5,534 nucleotides of DNA from Candidatus Zipacnadia bacterium (GCA_029820915.1 JALGUI010000203.1:1-5534); one strand, 5' to 3'. Positions 1-5,411 are shown, counted from the stretch's first letter. Made by a program: numbers and translations. Notes: generated by a model from the sequence alone, not told the origin.

Positions 1-667
1 GCAGCGCCTCGATCTCGCGGCGGGTCGGCTCCGGCGGCCGGAGCCGATCGAGGCGGTCGAGGTCGAAGGCGCGCAGGGCCGACAGGCTCCGCACGGTCCC
101 GGCCGAGACGGCCAGCCCGCCTGCGCCGGGGGTCGCGCACTCGGCGCAGACGATGCCGCCCTCGGACGCGAGATAGACGCCGCCGAGCGTCTTCGCGCCG
201 CAGGCCACGCAGCACTCGACGACCGGCCCCAGCCCACTCATCTCGAGGTACGCCAGCTCGAAGGCCCAGCTCAGCAGGGGCGGGTCGTCCGAGGCCTGCA
301 TGGCGCGCAGGTAGGCCTCCAGCATGTCGAAGAGCCCCGGCACGGCCTCGCCCGGCTCGGTGGTGCGCAGCACCAGCTCACAGGCGGCGGCGGCGTAGGC
401 GTAGCGGGCCATGTCGCGGCGCAGCTCGTAGAAGGAGTCGATGACGCGGGCCTGGGTGAGGCGATCCGCGCCCCGGCCCTCGACCAGGAAGAGCTTCGAG
501 AGCGCGAAGGGCTCGACCGCGGCCGCGAGCGAGCTGCCGGGCTTGCCGACGCCCTGGGCGGCCGCCTCGACGAGGCCGCGCTCGCGCGTGTAGAAGCTGA
601 CCATGCGGCCCGTGCCCCGGAAGGGCCGGGCGATGAGCGTGATGCCGGTGGCCGTATAGGTCGCCAT
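1..667 (-). CDS. recO: DNA repair protein RecO (C-terminus cut off by window edge)
   Basis: RecO helps load RecA onto SSB-coated single-stranded DNA and anneals strands in RecF-pathway recombinational repair, working with RecR in the cytoplasm. The 222 visible residues begin MATYTATGITLIARPFRGTG, the typical RecO N-terminal OB-fold start, followed by a helical middle (about residues 85-145). A zinc-finger-like set follows: Cys153-x2-Cys156 (in ECCVACG) and Cys174-x2-Cys177 (in IVCAEC), the four-cysteine pattern seen in many RecO proteins. The frame runs off the left edge; family members are usually 240-260 residues, so only a short tail is missing. The ATG at 667-665 is chosen because the family N-terminus starts there. 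No Shine-Dalgarno sequence precedes it: the upstream bases are a degenerate tandem repeat. It follows deoC on the same strand after 105 bases and may be read from the same transcript. Confidence 0.93.
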   Translation of the reverse strand, partial: MATYTATGITLIARPFRGTGRMVSFYTRERGLVEAAAQGVGKPGSSLAAAVEPFALSKLFLVEGRGADRLTQARVIDSFYELRRDMARYAYAAAACELVLRTTEPGEAVPGLFDMLEAYLRAMQASDDPPLLSWAFELAYLEMSGLGPVVECCVACGAKTLGGVYLASEGGIVCAECATPGAGGLAVSAGTVRSLSALRAFDLDRLDRLRPPEPTRREIEAL

Positions 668-673
668 AAGGCG

Positions 674-745
674 GTCACGAAGGAAACGAAGGTAACGACG
701 GTAACGACCGCAACGACGGGAGCGACGGCAACGGCAACGGCGACG
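674..745. repeat. Degenerate nonamer/hexamer tandem repeat between deoC and recO
   Basis: On the plus strand six consecutive 9-base units fit the loose consensus GNAACGACG (674-682, 683-691, 692-700, 701-709, 710-718, 719-727), followed by three 6-base units GCAACG, GCAACG, GCGACG (728-745). It fills most of the 105-base deoC-recO gap and occupies the place where a ribosome binding site for recO would be expected. The period is a multiple of three, so frames stay open through it, but no start codon lies in the recO frame and nothing suggests it is translated. Divergence between units suggests an old slippage-generated array. Confidence 0.8.
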
Positions 746-772
746 CCAGGCGTCCATCGCAGAGGCGGTCGC

Positions 773-1453
773 CTACAGGACGCCAAGCTCCTCGGCGATG
801 GTGCGGGTGGCGCTGGTGCCGATGCGCGTGGCGCCCGCTTCAACCATGGCGCGCGCGTGCGCCAGCGTGCGGATGCCGCCCGCGGCCTTCACCCCGACCT
901 CGGGCGGCGCCACCTCGCGCAGCAGCCGCACGTCCTCGACCGTCGCGCCTGAGGGCCCGAGGCCGGTCGAGGTCTTGACGAAGTCCGCGCCCGCCTCGAT
1001 GGCCAGCTCGGCGGCGACGCGCTTCTCCTGCTCGCTCAGGTAGCACATCTCCAGGATGACCTTCACCACGGGCTGCTCGACCGCAACCGCGTAGGCGGCG
1101 CCGACCACCGCCGCGATGTCGTCGAGCACCGCCTCGCGGTCGCCGGACTTGAGCGCCGTGACGGCCATCACCATGTCGATCTCGTCCGCGCCGTGGGCGA
1201 TGGCCTGGCACGCCTCGAAGGCCTTGGCGTCAGTGGTCGTGGCGCCCAGCGGGAAGCCCGCGACGGTGCCGCAGCGCACGCCCGTCCCCGCCAGCTCGGC
1301 GGCGACGACATCCACCCACCAGGGCTGCACGCACACGCCCGCCACGCCCAGCTCGGCGGCCGCCTCGCACGCGGCCAGAGCATCGTCGCGCGTGGCGTCG
1401 GGGGCCAGCACCGCGTGGTCGATCATGGCGATGATATCGCGGTCATCCGGCAT
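773..1453 (-). CDS. deoC: Deoxyribose-phosphate aldolase (DERA)
   Basis: Class I aldolase that reversibly splits 2-deoxy-D-ribose 5-phosphate into glyceraldehyde 3-phosphate and acetaldehyde, the last step of deoxynucleoside catabolism, in the cytoplasm. The 226-residue product matches the short bacterial DERA length and is a complete TIM barrel. The Schiff-base lysine is Lys160 in FVKTSTGLG, the second catalytic lysine is Lys189 in VGVKAAGGIRT, and the catalytic aspartate is Asp93 in DEIDMV. Cys41 in GVCVQP and the phosphate-binding end RIGTSAT (210-216) are also present. The family's usual phenylalanine in the STGFG loop is leucine here (GLGPSGAT), a mild variant. The ATG at 1453-1451 gives the normal N-terminus; GAGGAG at 1469-1464, inside the upstream gene's end, is its ribosome binding site. 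Only 4 bases separate it from the upstream TrpC-like gene, so the two are very likely co-transcribed and perhaps translationally coupled. No phosphopentomutase or phosphorylase gene is visible nearby. Confidence 0.96.
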   Translation of the reverse strand: MPDDRDIIAMIDHAVLAPDATRDDALAACEAAAELGVAGVCVQPWWVDVVAAELAGTGVRCGTVAGFPLGATTTDAKAFEACQAIAHGADEIDMVMAVTALKSGDREAVLDDIAAVVGAAYAVAVEQPVVKVILEMCYLSEQEKRVAAELAIEAGADFVKTSTGLGPSGATVEDVRLLREVAPPEVGVKAAGGIRTLAHARAMVEAGATRIGTSATRTIAEELGVL

Positions 1454-1457
1454 GGCG

Positions 1458-2300
1458 TCAGCTCTCCTCGTCCGGCTCCTTCGGCGACCTCGGCCGGCCG
1501 GTCTCGTCGCGCCCGGGGGCGAGCACGCCGCGCAGGTCGCGGATGGCGTCGCGGGCCAGCTCGTAGTCGGCGGGCGGCTCGAACAGCGCCGCATCGGCCC
1601 CGGCCGCCGCCGCGCGCTCGGCATCCTCGCGGCCGGTGATACCGTAAGCGGCGATGACGATGACGTCGCCGGGGATGTGCTCGGCGAGTCGCTCGGTGAC
1701 GGATAGGTCCACCTCGCCGGTCGCGATGTCGCGGTTCTCGACGGCGAGGATCTCGATGCCCGCCGCCAGCGCGCTGTCGAGCTCGAAGGCGTCGCGGATC
1801 ACGGCCACGGGCGCCATGCGCAGCTTGCCGGCCGCGCGTGCCATCTGCTGGAGCGTGTCGTCGTCCACCAGCCCGACGACGAGCGCAACGGCGTCGGCGT
1901 CGTGGCGCCACGCCTGGTAGACCTGGTACTCGTCCACGAAGAAGTCCCAGGCGATGACGGGCAGGGCCATGTACCTGTGCGCGCGCCGCAGCAGGTGCAG
2001 CTCCGAGCCGACGTCCGGGTCATCGGTGGCGACCGTAAGGGCGGCCGCGCCGGCGCCGGCAAACTCCTGAGCCACGAAGCGCGGGTCGAACATCAGCCGC
2101 GCCCGCGCCGCCTCGACCGGCGGGCGCCGGATCTCGGCGATCAGTCGCAGCTCGCGCCCGGACAGCGCCGCGCGCAGGTTGCGGCCCGGCTCGACGCCCT
2201 CCAGCATCTGCCGCACCAGCTCGTGCTGGGGCAGCGCCTGCTGTGCCGCCGCCACCTCGCGGCGCTTGCGATCGGCGATCTCGCGTAGCGCGTCGATCAT
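1458..2300 (-). CDS. TrpC-family (indole-3-glycerol phosphate synthase-like) barrel protein with substituted active site
   Basis: The 280-residue product aligns with indole-3-glycerol phosphate synthase (TrpC) almost end to end. Family landmarks kept are LIAEI (53-57), WDFFVDEYQVYQA (118-130, cf. KDFI-x-YQ-x-YEA), ENRDI (188-192), GEVDLSVTERLA (195-206), IPGDVIVIA and YGI. Judged against remembered Sulfolobus solfataricus IGPS numbering, only Glu51 is retained (Glu56). Lys53 is Arg58, the general acid Lys110 is Trp118, Glu159 is Val167, Asn180 is Glu188, Glu210-Ser211 are Ala218-Tyr219, and the phosphate-binding Gly233-Ser234 are Glu241-Pro242. The SPS loop after the first motif is PPV. The frame is intact, so it is not a decayed gene; it probably encodes a repurposed barrel that does not make indole-glycerol phosphate. 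The tail (about 257-280) is hydrophilic and longer than usual. The ATG at 2300 is preferred, with GAGG twelve bases upstream. An in-frame GTG at 2318 overlaps the preceding stop as GTGA but lacks a ribosome binding site. No other trp gene is visible. Automated pipelines would probably call this trpC. Confidence 0.88.
   Translation of the reverse strand: MIDALREIADRKRREVAAAQQALPQHELVRQMLEGVEPGRNLRAALSGRELRLIAEIRRPPVEAARARLMFDPRFVAQEFAGAGAAALTVATDDPDVGSELHLLRRAHRYMALPVIAWDFFVDEYQVYQAWRHDADAVALVVGLVDDDTLQQMARAAGKLRMAPVAVIRDAFELDSALAAGIEILAVENRDIATGEVDLSVTERLAEHIPGDVIVIAAYGITGREDAERAAAAGADAALFEPPADYELARDAIRDLRGVLAPGRDETGRPRSPKEPDEES
1464..1469 (-). promoter_or_regulatory. Ribosome binding site of deoC inside the TrpC-like gene's last codons
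   Basis: The minus strand reads GAGGAG ten bases before the deoC ATG. It lies in the Asp-Glu-Glu-Ser end of the upstream gene, so ribosomes finishing that gene would stop almost on top of the deoC initiation site. This supports coupled translation. Confidence 0.6.
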
Positions 2301-2314
2301 GGCGTGGCACGACC

Positions 2315-2773
2315 TCACAACTGCGGCCCGGGCGGTCCGGGCTGCTGGATGATCTGCTCGAACATGAAGGCCTGCCGGGTCATCAGCCAGACGGTCAACA
2401 GGCCCCAGATGACGACGAGCCCGCCCATGAGCAGCACCCACAGCCAGCGCCCGGGCTCCGTCGTGTCGTGCGTGCGCCGGTGCATGGCGATGAGCACGAG
2501 GGCCGCCGCCAGGGCGATGATGGCGTACGCCGCCCAGCGCCAGGGGCTGGGGTAGCGAACCACCTCCCACCGGCCCGGCGCGGGCTCGCCCCGCCCCGCG
2601 GCCGGGTCGGCGCCGGGGGCCGGCGTGGCGTCGCGCTCATCGGCCACGCGGTCCATCGCGCGGGCCAGCGGCACCCACAGGTGCGTGGTCAGCAGCGCGG
2701 CCTCGCCCGCCAGCATCAGCAGGATCGCGACCAGCGCGCCCCACGACAGCAGCTCCTCGCGCCTGTCGTCCAA
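2315..2773 (-). CDS. Three-helix membrane protein, SPWRWAAYA paralog A
   Basis: Function unknown; I do not recognise the family. The 152-residue product has a hydrophobic segment at about 11-36 ending in HLWVP (31-35), a Pro/Gly/Ala-rich hydrophilic stretch (about 45-72), then SPWRWAAYA (76-84) leading into a second helix to about 97. A short polar link follows, then a third helix (110-132) ending in TRQAFM and a PGPPGP tail. It is a clear paralog of the gene just upstream (2879-3301): MDDR, LS-x-G, AG, HLWVP, SPWRWAAYA, W-x-WVLL, GL and RQA-x-M match in order. That alignment sets the start at a TTG (2773-2771), which restores MDDR. GGAGG lies ten bases upstream, exactly as in the paralog; the longer in-frame alternative beginning at 2866 adds an Arg/Pro-rich leader with no match. 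It ends 14 bases before the TrpC-like gene. Confidence 0.72.
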   Translation of the reverse strand: MDDRREELLSWGALVAILLMLAGEAALLTTHLWVPLARAMDRVADERDATPAPGADPAAGRGEPAPGRWEVVRYPSPWRWAAYAIIALAAALVLIAMHRRTHDTTEPGRWLWVLLMGGLVVIWGLLTVWLMTRQAFMFEQIIQQPGPPGPQL

Positions 2774-2783
2774 CGTGGGCAGG

Positions 2784-2788
2784 CCTCC
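2784..2788 (-). promoter_or_regulatory. Ribosome binding site fixing a TTG start for membrane paralog A
   Basis: The minus strand reads GGAGG ten bases before TTG 2773-2771. The upstream paralog has the same GGAGGCC context and the same ten-base spacing before its ATG, so the two initiation regions appear to be inherited from one ancestor. This supports TTG over the longer frame. Confidence 0.6.
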
Positions 2789-2816
2789 GCGGGCCGACCT
2801 CCGAGCGGGCGCGCGC

Positions 2817-2859
2817 GGCCACGTCGGTCGGGTGCGTGGCCACGACAGGCCGCGTGGCC
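2817..2859. promoter_or_regulatory. Two mutually exclusive hairpins between the membrane paralogs
   Basis: GGCCACG (2817-2823) can pair with CGTGGCC (2835-2841) across an 11-base loop, while GGCCACG (2838-2844) can pair with CGTGGCC (2853-2859) across an 8-base loop. The two stems share bases 2838-2841, so only one can form at a time. They lie in the 105-base leader of paralog A. No T-run follows either stem, so a simple intrinsic terminator is unlikely. An alternative-structure leader or chance in GC-rich DNA are both possible. Confidence 0.35.
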
Positions 2860-2878
2860 CGAGCACGGTCGGGCGCGC

Positions 2879-3301
2879 TCAGCCGGTGAGTTGTCCCAAC
2901 ATGAGCGCCTGCCGGACAACGACCCACGCCGAGAAGAGCCCGAACAGCGCGGCGAAGGCGGACAGCAGGAGCACCCAGGTCCAGCGCACGCGCTCGCCGG
3001 TGTTGCCGAGCAGGCGGCGCACGGCGAAGACTCCGAGGCCGAGTGCCAGCGCCGACGTCGCGTACGCCGCCCAGCGCCAGGGGCTGAGTCGCGGCCCGCG
3101 ATCGGCGTCGGCCTCGTCGGTCGAGGTCGCGTCGTCGGCACCGGTGCCGTAGAGGTCCGGCTCGTCCTCCAGCAGGAGGTTGGCGGTCTGCGCCATCGGC
3201 ACCCACAGATGCGCGGCCAGCAGAATCACCTGGCCGGCTATGAGGAACACAACCAGGACGACTGCGCCCAGCGATAGCTGCGCGTCAAGCCGGTCATCCA
3301 T
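2879..3301 (-). CDS. Three-helix membrane protein, SPWRWAAYA paralog B
   Basis: Function unknown. The 140-residue product has helix 1 at about 11-36 (ending HLWVP, 31-35), an acidic linker (44-68, many Asp/Glu), SPWRWAAYA (73-81) opening helix 2 (to about 94), an Arg-rich turn, and helix 3 (about 107-129) followed by RQALM. It is homologous over its full length to the next gene downstream (2315-2773); the first 43 residues align without gaps. The linkers differ in character: acidic here, Pro/Gly/Ala-rich in the paralog. ATG 3301-3299 is chosen because AGGAGG lies ten bases upstream and gives MDDR; a ten-residue upstream extension is possible but has no such support. The upstream neighbour is another membrane protein 49 bases away. 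No signal peptide cleavage site, enzyme motif or cofactor ligand cluster is evident. Confidence 0.77.
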   Translation of the reverse strand: MDDRLDAQLSLGAVVLVVFLIAGQVILLAAHLWVPMAQTANLLLEDEPDLYGTGADDATSTDEADADRGPRLSPWRWAAYATSALALGLGVFAVRRLLGNTGERVRWTWVLLLSAFAALFGLFSAWVVVRQALMLGQLTG

Positions 3302-3311
3302 GACTGCGTGG

Positions 3312-3317
3312 CCTCCT
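3312..3317 (-). promoter_or_regulatory. Strong ribosome binding site of membrane paralog B
   Basis: The minus strand reads AGGAGG, a full-strength Shine-Dalgarno sequence, ten bases before ATG 3301. It decides the start against the upstream in-frame alternative. Confidence 0.65.
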
Positions 3318-3350
3318 GCTGCGCCGGGCACCAGTGCGGCCGCGCGCAGG

Positions 3351-4052
3351 CTATCCCCCCGACGACCGCGCGCCCACCGGCGCCACCTCCAGCACCACCA
3401 GGTGCGGGACGGGGTAGACCGCCTTCTTGTGGTCCCAGTCGAGGATGGTGCGGGTGCCGGCGGTTCTGCCGATGATCTGGGCGCCTCCGCGCCCGTAGAA
3501 CTGGCCCATCAGGCTCGGCGACCTGGCGAAGTCCAGGACGACGGTCTCGCTCGGATGGGGTTCGGCGCCCGACAGGCCACGCGTGGTGACGCCCAGGCGG
3601 TTGCTCTGGTTCAGGGGGAAGGTGGAGGCGTGGCGCACCTCCTTGCCGGCCGCCAGCGGCGACGGGTAGTAGTCGTCCACGACCAGCGCCCCCCAGAAGA
3701 ACAGGCCGGGCGAGTGACGCGCGACGTCCATGGGCAGCAGCGGCGTGACGCGGATGGTGATGGAGACGGCCAGAAGCACGGCGGTCATGACCACGGCCCA
3801 CGTCTGTTGAATCTCGGAGCTCCACAGGAAAAAGCCGACGAGGGCGAAGCCGGCCAGCGCGAAGACGTCAAAGATCACCTCGGAGCCGATGCGGTACTTG
3901 ACGCTGGTGGCGATGGGCATGGGATTGCTGCCATCGCGCAACTGCTCGGTGGCATCCATCGCCTCGGGCGCGGTATCGACGATGCTCAGGATGATGGTGA
4001 GCACGGCTGCGGCCATGAAGATGACGCCGCATGTCCTGGTCAGGAAGTGCAC
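3351..4052 (-). CDS. Membrane protein of unknown function with a C-terminal soluble domain
   Basis: I do not recognise this 233-residue protein. It has hydrophobic segments at about 8-26, 59-77 and 84-104, with a possible weak fourth at 114-125. Between the first two is a hydrophilic stretch (27-56) that would lie on one face of the membrane. The remaining hundred or so residues are polar and read like beta-strand-rich soluble protein (for example TRTILDWDHKKAVYPVPHLVVLEVAP), with no catalytic motif I can name. The start is GTG 4052-4050, with GAGGGA (4064-4059) six bases upstream. Three predicted helices resemble the topology of the two membrane paralogs downstream, but no sequence similarity to them is apparent. 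It follows the oxidoreductase gene after 96 bases and precedes paralog B by 49 bases, consistent with a run of three membrane genes in one transcript. Confidence 0.66.
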   Translation of the reverse strand: MHFLTRTCGVIFMAAAVLTIILSIVDTAPEAMDATEQLRDGSNPMPIATSVKYRIGSEVIFDVFALAGFALVGFFLWSSEIQQTWAVVMTAVLLAVSITIRVTPLLPMDVARHSPGLFFWGALVVDDYYPSPLAAGKEVRHASTFPLNQSNRLGVTTRGLSGAEPHPSETVVLDFARSPSLMGQFYGRGGAQIIGRTAGTRTILDWDHKKAVYPVPHLVVLEVAPVGARSSGG

Positions 4053-4148
4053 GTGGCATCCCTCGCTTCGCGGGGCATCGTGCGTATGCGGGCCTGAGGC
4101 GTCGGCCCGGTGATAGATCGCTTGCGCAACACAGGCCGCGCGGGCCGC

Positions 4149-5126
4149 TCACACCAGCGGCAGCGCCACCGGCTCGCCGGCCTCCGAGGCCCGGTAGGCG
4201 CCCAGCGCGACCTCCACCGCCTTCAGCCCGTCGCGGCCGGTGATGGGCACGGGCTCGCCGGTCTCAACACAGCGCACGAAGTCTGAGATCAGGTCGGCGT
4301 TGATATCGTGCCCGTACGACTCCCACAGGAAGCTGTCGTCGCCCACGCGCCAGGCGTCAACGCGCTCGACGAACAGGTCCACCCAGGCGTTGCCCTCGGT
4401 GCCGACCACGGCCATGGTGACGTCGCCCCAGATCGGGTAGTTCGCGGGCCGCGACCAGGATGCATCGAGCGTGGCGACGCAGCCGCCCTCGAAGTTCATG
4501 GTCAGGATGCCGGCATCATCGCAGGGCAGCGAGGGGTCGAAGACGGTGTCGATCTCCGCGTAGACCTTCACGACCTCCTGCCCGAGCACGGCGCGCATCA
4601 CGTCCACCACGTGCACGGTGTGATCGATGACCGCGCCGCCCCCGGCCAACTCGGGGTCGTTGAACCACATATCCGGGTTCTGGCCGCGGTTGGTGCCCTT
4701 GATAGCCAGGATCTCGCCCAACTCGCCGCCGCGCGCCATCTCCAGCAGCCGCCTGAAGGCCGGCGAGTACCGGCACGGGAAGGCGATCATGAGCTGGACG
4801 CCGGCGGCGTCGCAGGCGTCGATCATTGCCTGCGCGTCCTCGACCGACACCGAGATGGGCTTCTCGCACAGCACGTCCACGCCCGCCTGGGCGGCTGCGG
4901 TCACGTCGCGCCGGTGGTTCACGTTCTCGCTGGTGACGATCGCGCCCTGGATGCCGTTGTCCGGGGCGAAGAGCGCCTCGGGGGTGGCGAAGAAGCGTGT
5001 GCCGTAGCGCCCTGCCGCCTCCTCGCCGCGCTCGGCGTCGTTATCCCACACGCCCGCCAGCTCCACGTCGGGCAGTCCGCCGATCGCGGTGGCGTAGAAG
5101 TCGGCGTGGATGTGCGCGAAGCTCAT
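4149..5126 (-). CDS. Gfo/Idh/MocA family NAD(P)-dependent oxidoreductase
   Basis: Probably oxidises or reduces a sugar, inositol or related polyol with NAD(P); the substrate cannot be read from sequence. The 325-residue product has an N-terminal Rossmann half (1-115) and a C-terminal beta-sheet half. The family lysine is Lys89 in CEKP; GGGAVIDHTVHVVD (163-176) carries the acid/base pair Asp168-x3-His172. The glycine-rich nucleotide loop is the MSFAHIHADFY variant rather than GxGxxG, a form I associate with a subgroup of the family. The start is uncertain: ATG 5126 begins at MSFAHIH and loses part of the first strand, with GGAGGG 14 bases upstream, rather far. TTG 5156 adds ten residues and keeps the strand but has no ribosome binding site. 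A perfectly spaced ATG at 5133 is out of frame. The C-terminus (ITGRDGLKAVEVALGAYRA) matches the partial gene upstream, so two family members lie in tandem. Confidence 0.94.
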   Translation of the reverse strand: MSFAHIHADFYATAIGGLPDVELAGVWDNDAERGEEAAGRYGTRFFATPEALFAPDNGIQGAIVTSENVNHRRDVTAAAQAGVDVLCEKPISVSVEDAQAMIDACDAAGVQLMIAFPCRYSPAFRRLLEMARGGELGEILAIKGTNRGQNPDMWFNDPELAGGGAVIDHTVHVVDVMRAVLGQEVVKVYAEIDTVFDPSLPCDDAGILTMNFEGGCVATLDASWSRPANYPIWGDVTMAVVGTEGNAWVDLFVERVDAWRVGDDSFLWESYGHDINADLISDFVRCVETGEPVPITGRDGLKAVEVALGAYRASEAGEPVALPLV

Positions 5127-5140
5127 GATCCATGTAATAT

Positions 5141-5146
5141 CCCTCC
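5141..5146 (-). promoter_or_regulatory. Shine-Dalgarno sequence before the oxidoreductase, best spaced for an out-of-frame ATG
   Basis: The minus strand reads GGAGGG. It is 7 bases from ATG 5133-5131, the ideal distance, but that ATG opens only a 30-codon frame ending at 5041. It is 14 bases from the in-frame ATG 5126-5124. Either the spacing is tolerated, or the 5' end of the gene has been altered. Confidence 0.5.
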
Positions 5147-5236
5147 ACCGTTCCAACGCAGCACGCGGCGACTGCCGCTAGTGCCAAGTTGCACAAGTCC
5201 GCGTGTCATGGTCGGCTGCCAACGGCATGTGCAGGT

Positions 5237-5301
5237 GAGGTCGCTTCGCGACCTCTGGGGAGTTTGCTGAGCAAACTCCAGAGCGCTCGCGCTGCGAGCG
5301 C
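5237..5301. repeat. Three tandem triloop hairpins
   Basis: Three perfect palindromes stand almost end to end. Stem 5237-5244/5248-5255 is 8 bp with loop TTC, stem 5259-5267/5271-5279 is 9 bp with loop TGA, and stem 5283-5290/5294-5301 is 8 bp with loop GCT. Each apex has the form GC-NNN-GC. The second stem can be lengthened at its base by CTCTGG (5253-5258) with CCAGAG (5278-5283), leaving a GG bulge. The stems differ in sequence but share a design, which suggests a repetitive palindromic element or a structured RNA rather than a terminator. Confidence 0.7.
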
Positions 5302-5357
5302 AGGGCGCCCGCACTACGGCATGGTTCTCAGCTACCTTTTCCGAGAAGAGATTCGTA

Positions 5358-5379
5358 CGACAGGCGCCCTCGCCTGTCG
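5358..5379. repeat. Fourth hairpin, 9-bp stem
   Basis: CGACAGGCG (5358-5366) pairs perfectly with CGCCTGTCG (5371-5379) around a CCCT loop. It could act as a stem after the upstream oxidoreductase gene, which ends 58 bases away, but no T-run follows on the minus strand (the next bases are TACGAATC). Intrinsic termination is therefore not supported. Confidence 0.55.
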
Positions 5380-5411
5380 AGTCGTTCACACTCGGACTTC
5401 TGCAAGTAAGC

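Noticed and set aside
674..745. CRISPR-like array
   Set aside because: Units are 6-9 bases with no spacers; it is a simple tandem repeat.
271..843. 190-codon minus-strand frame with an alternating Val/Ala/Thr stretch
   Set aside because: The hydrophobic stretch is the translated nonamer repeat, and the rest is an off-frame reading of recO.
2316..2318. GTG start for the TrpC-like gene overlapping the preceding stop as GTGA
   Set aside because: It is in frame and attractive for coupling, but no ribosome binding site precedes it, while the ATG 18 bases on has GAGG upstream and a family-like N-terminus. Kept only as an alternative.
2243..3277. 344-codon plus-strand open frame
   Set aside because: It lies antisense to both membrane paralogs and the end of the TrpC-like gene, is rich in Arg/Gln/Pro/Gly low-complexity sequence, and matches no family; it is a shadow of GC3 bias.
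4060..4075. Hairpin covering the ribosome binding site of the 4052-3351 gene
   Set aside because: On the transcribed RNA only three base pairs form before a C-A mismatch, too weak to claim regulation.
4308..5270. 320-codon plus-strand open frame
   Set aside because: It is antisense to the well-supported Gfo/Idh/MocA gene, has His/Val/Gly-skewed composition and runs into the hairpin cluster.
5358..5379. Intrinsic terminator after the upstream oxidoreductase
   Set aside because: The stem is good, but no T-run follows on the minus strand.
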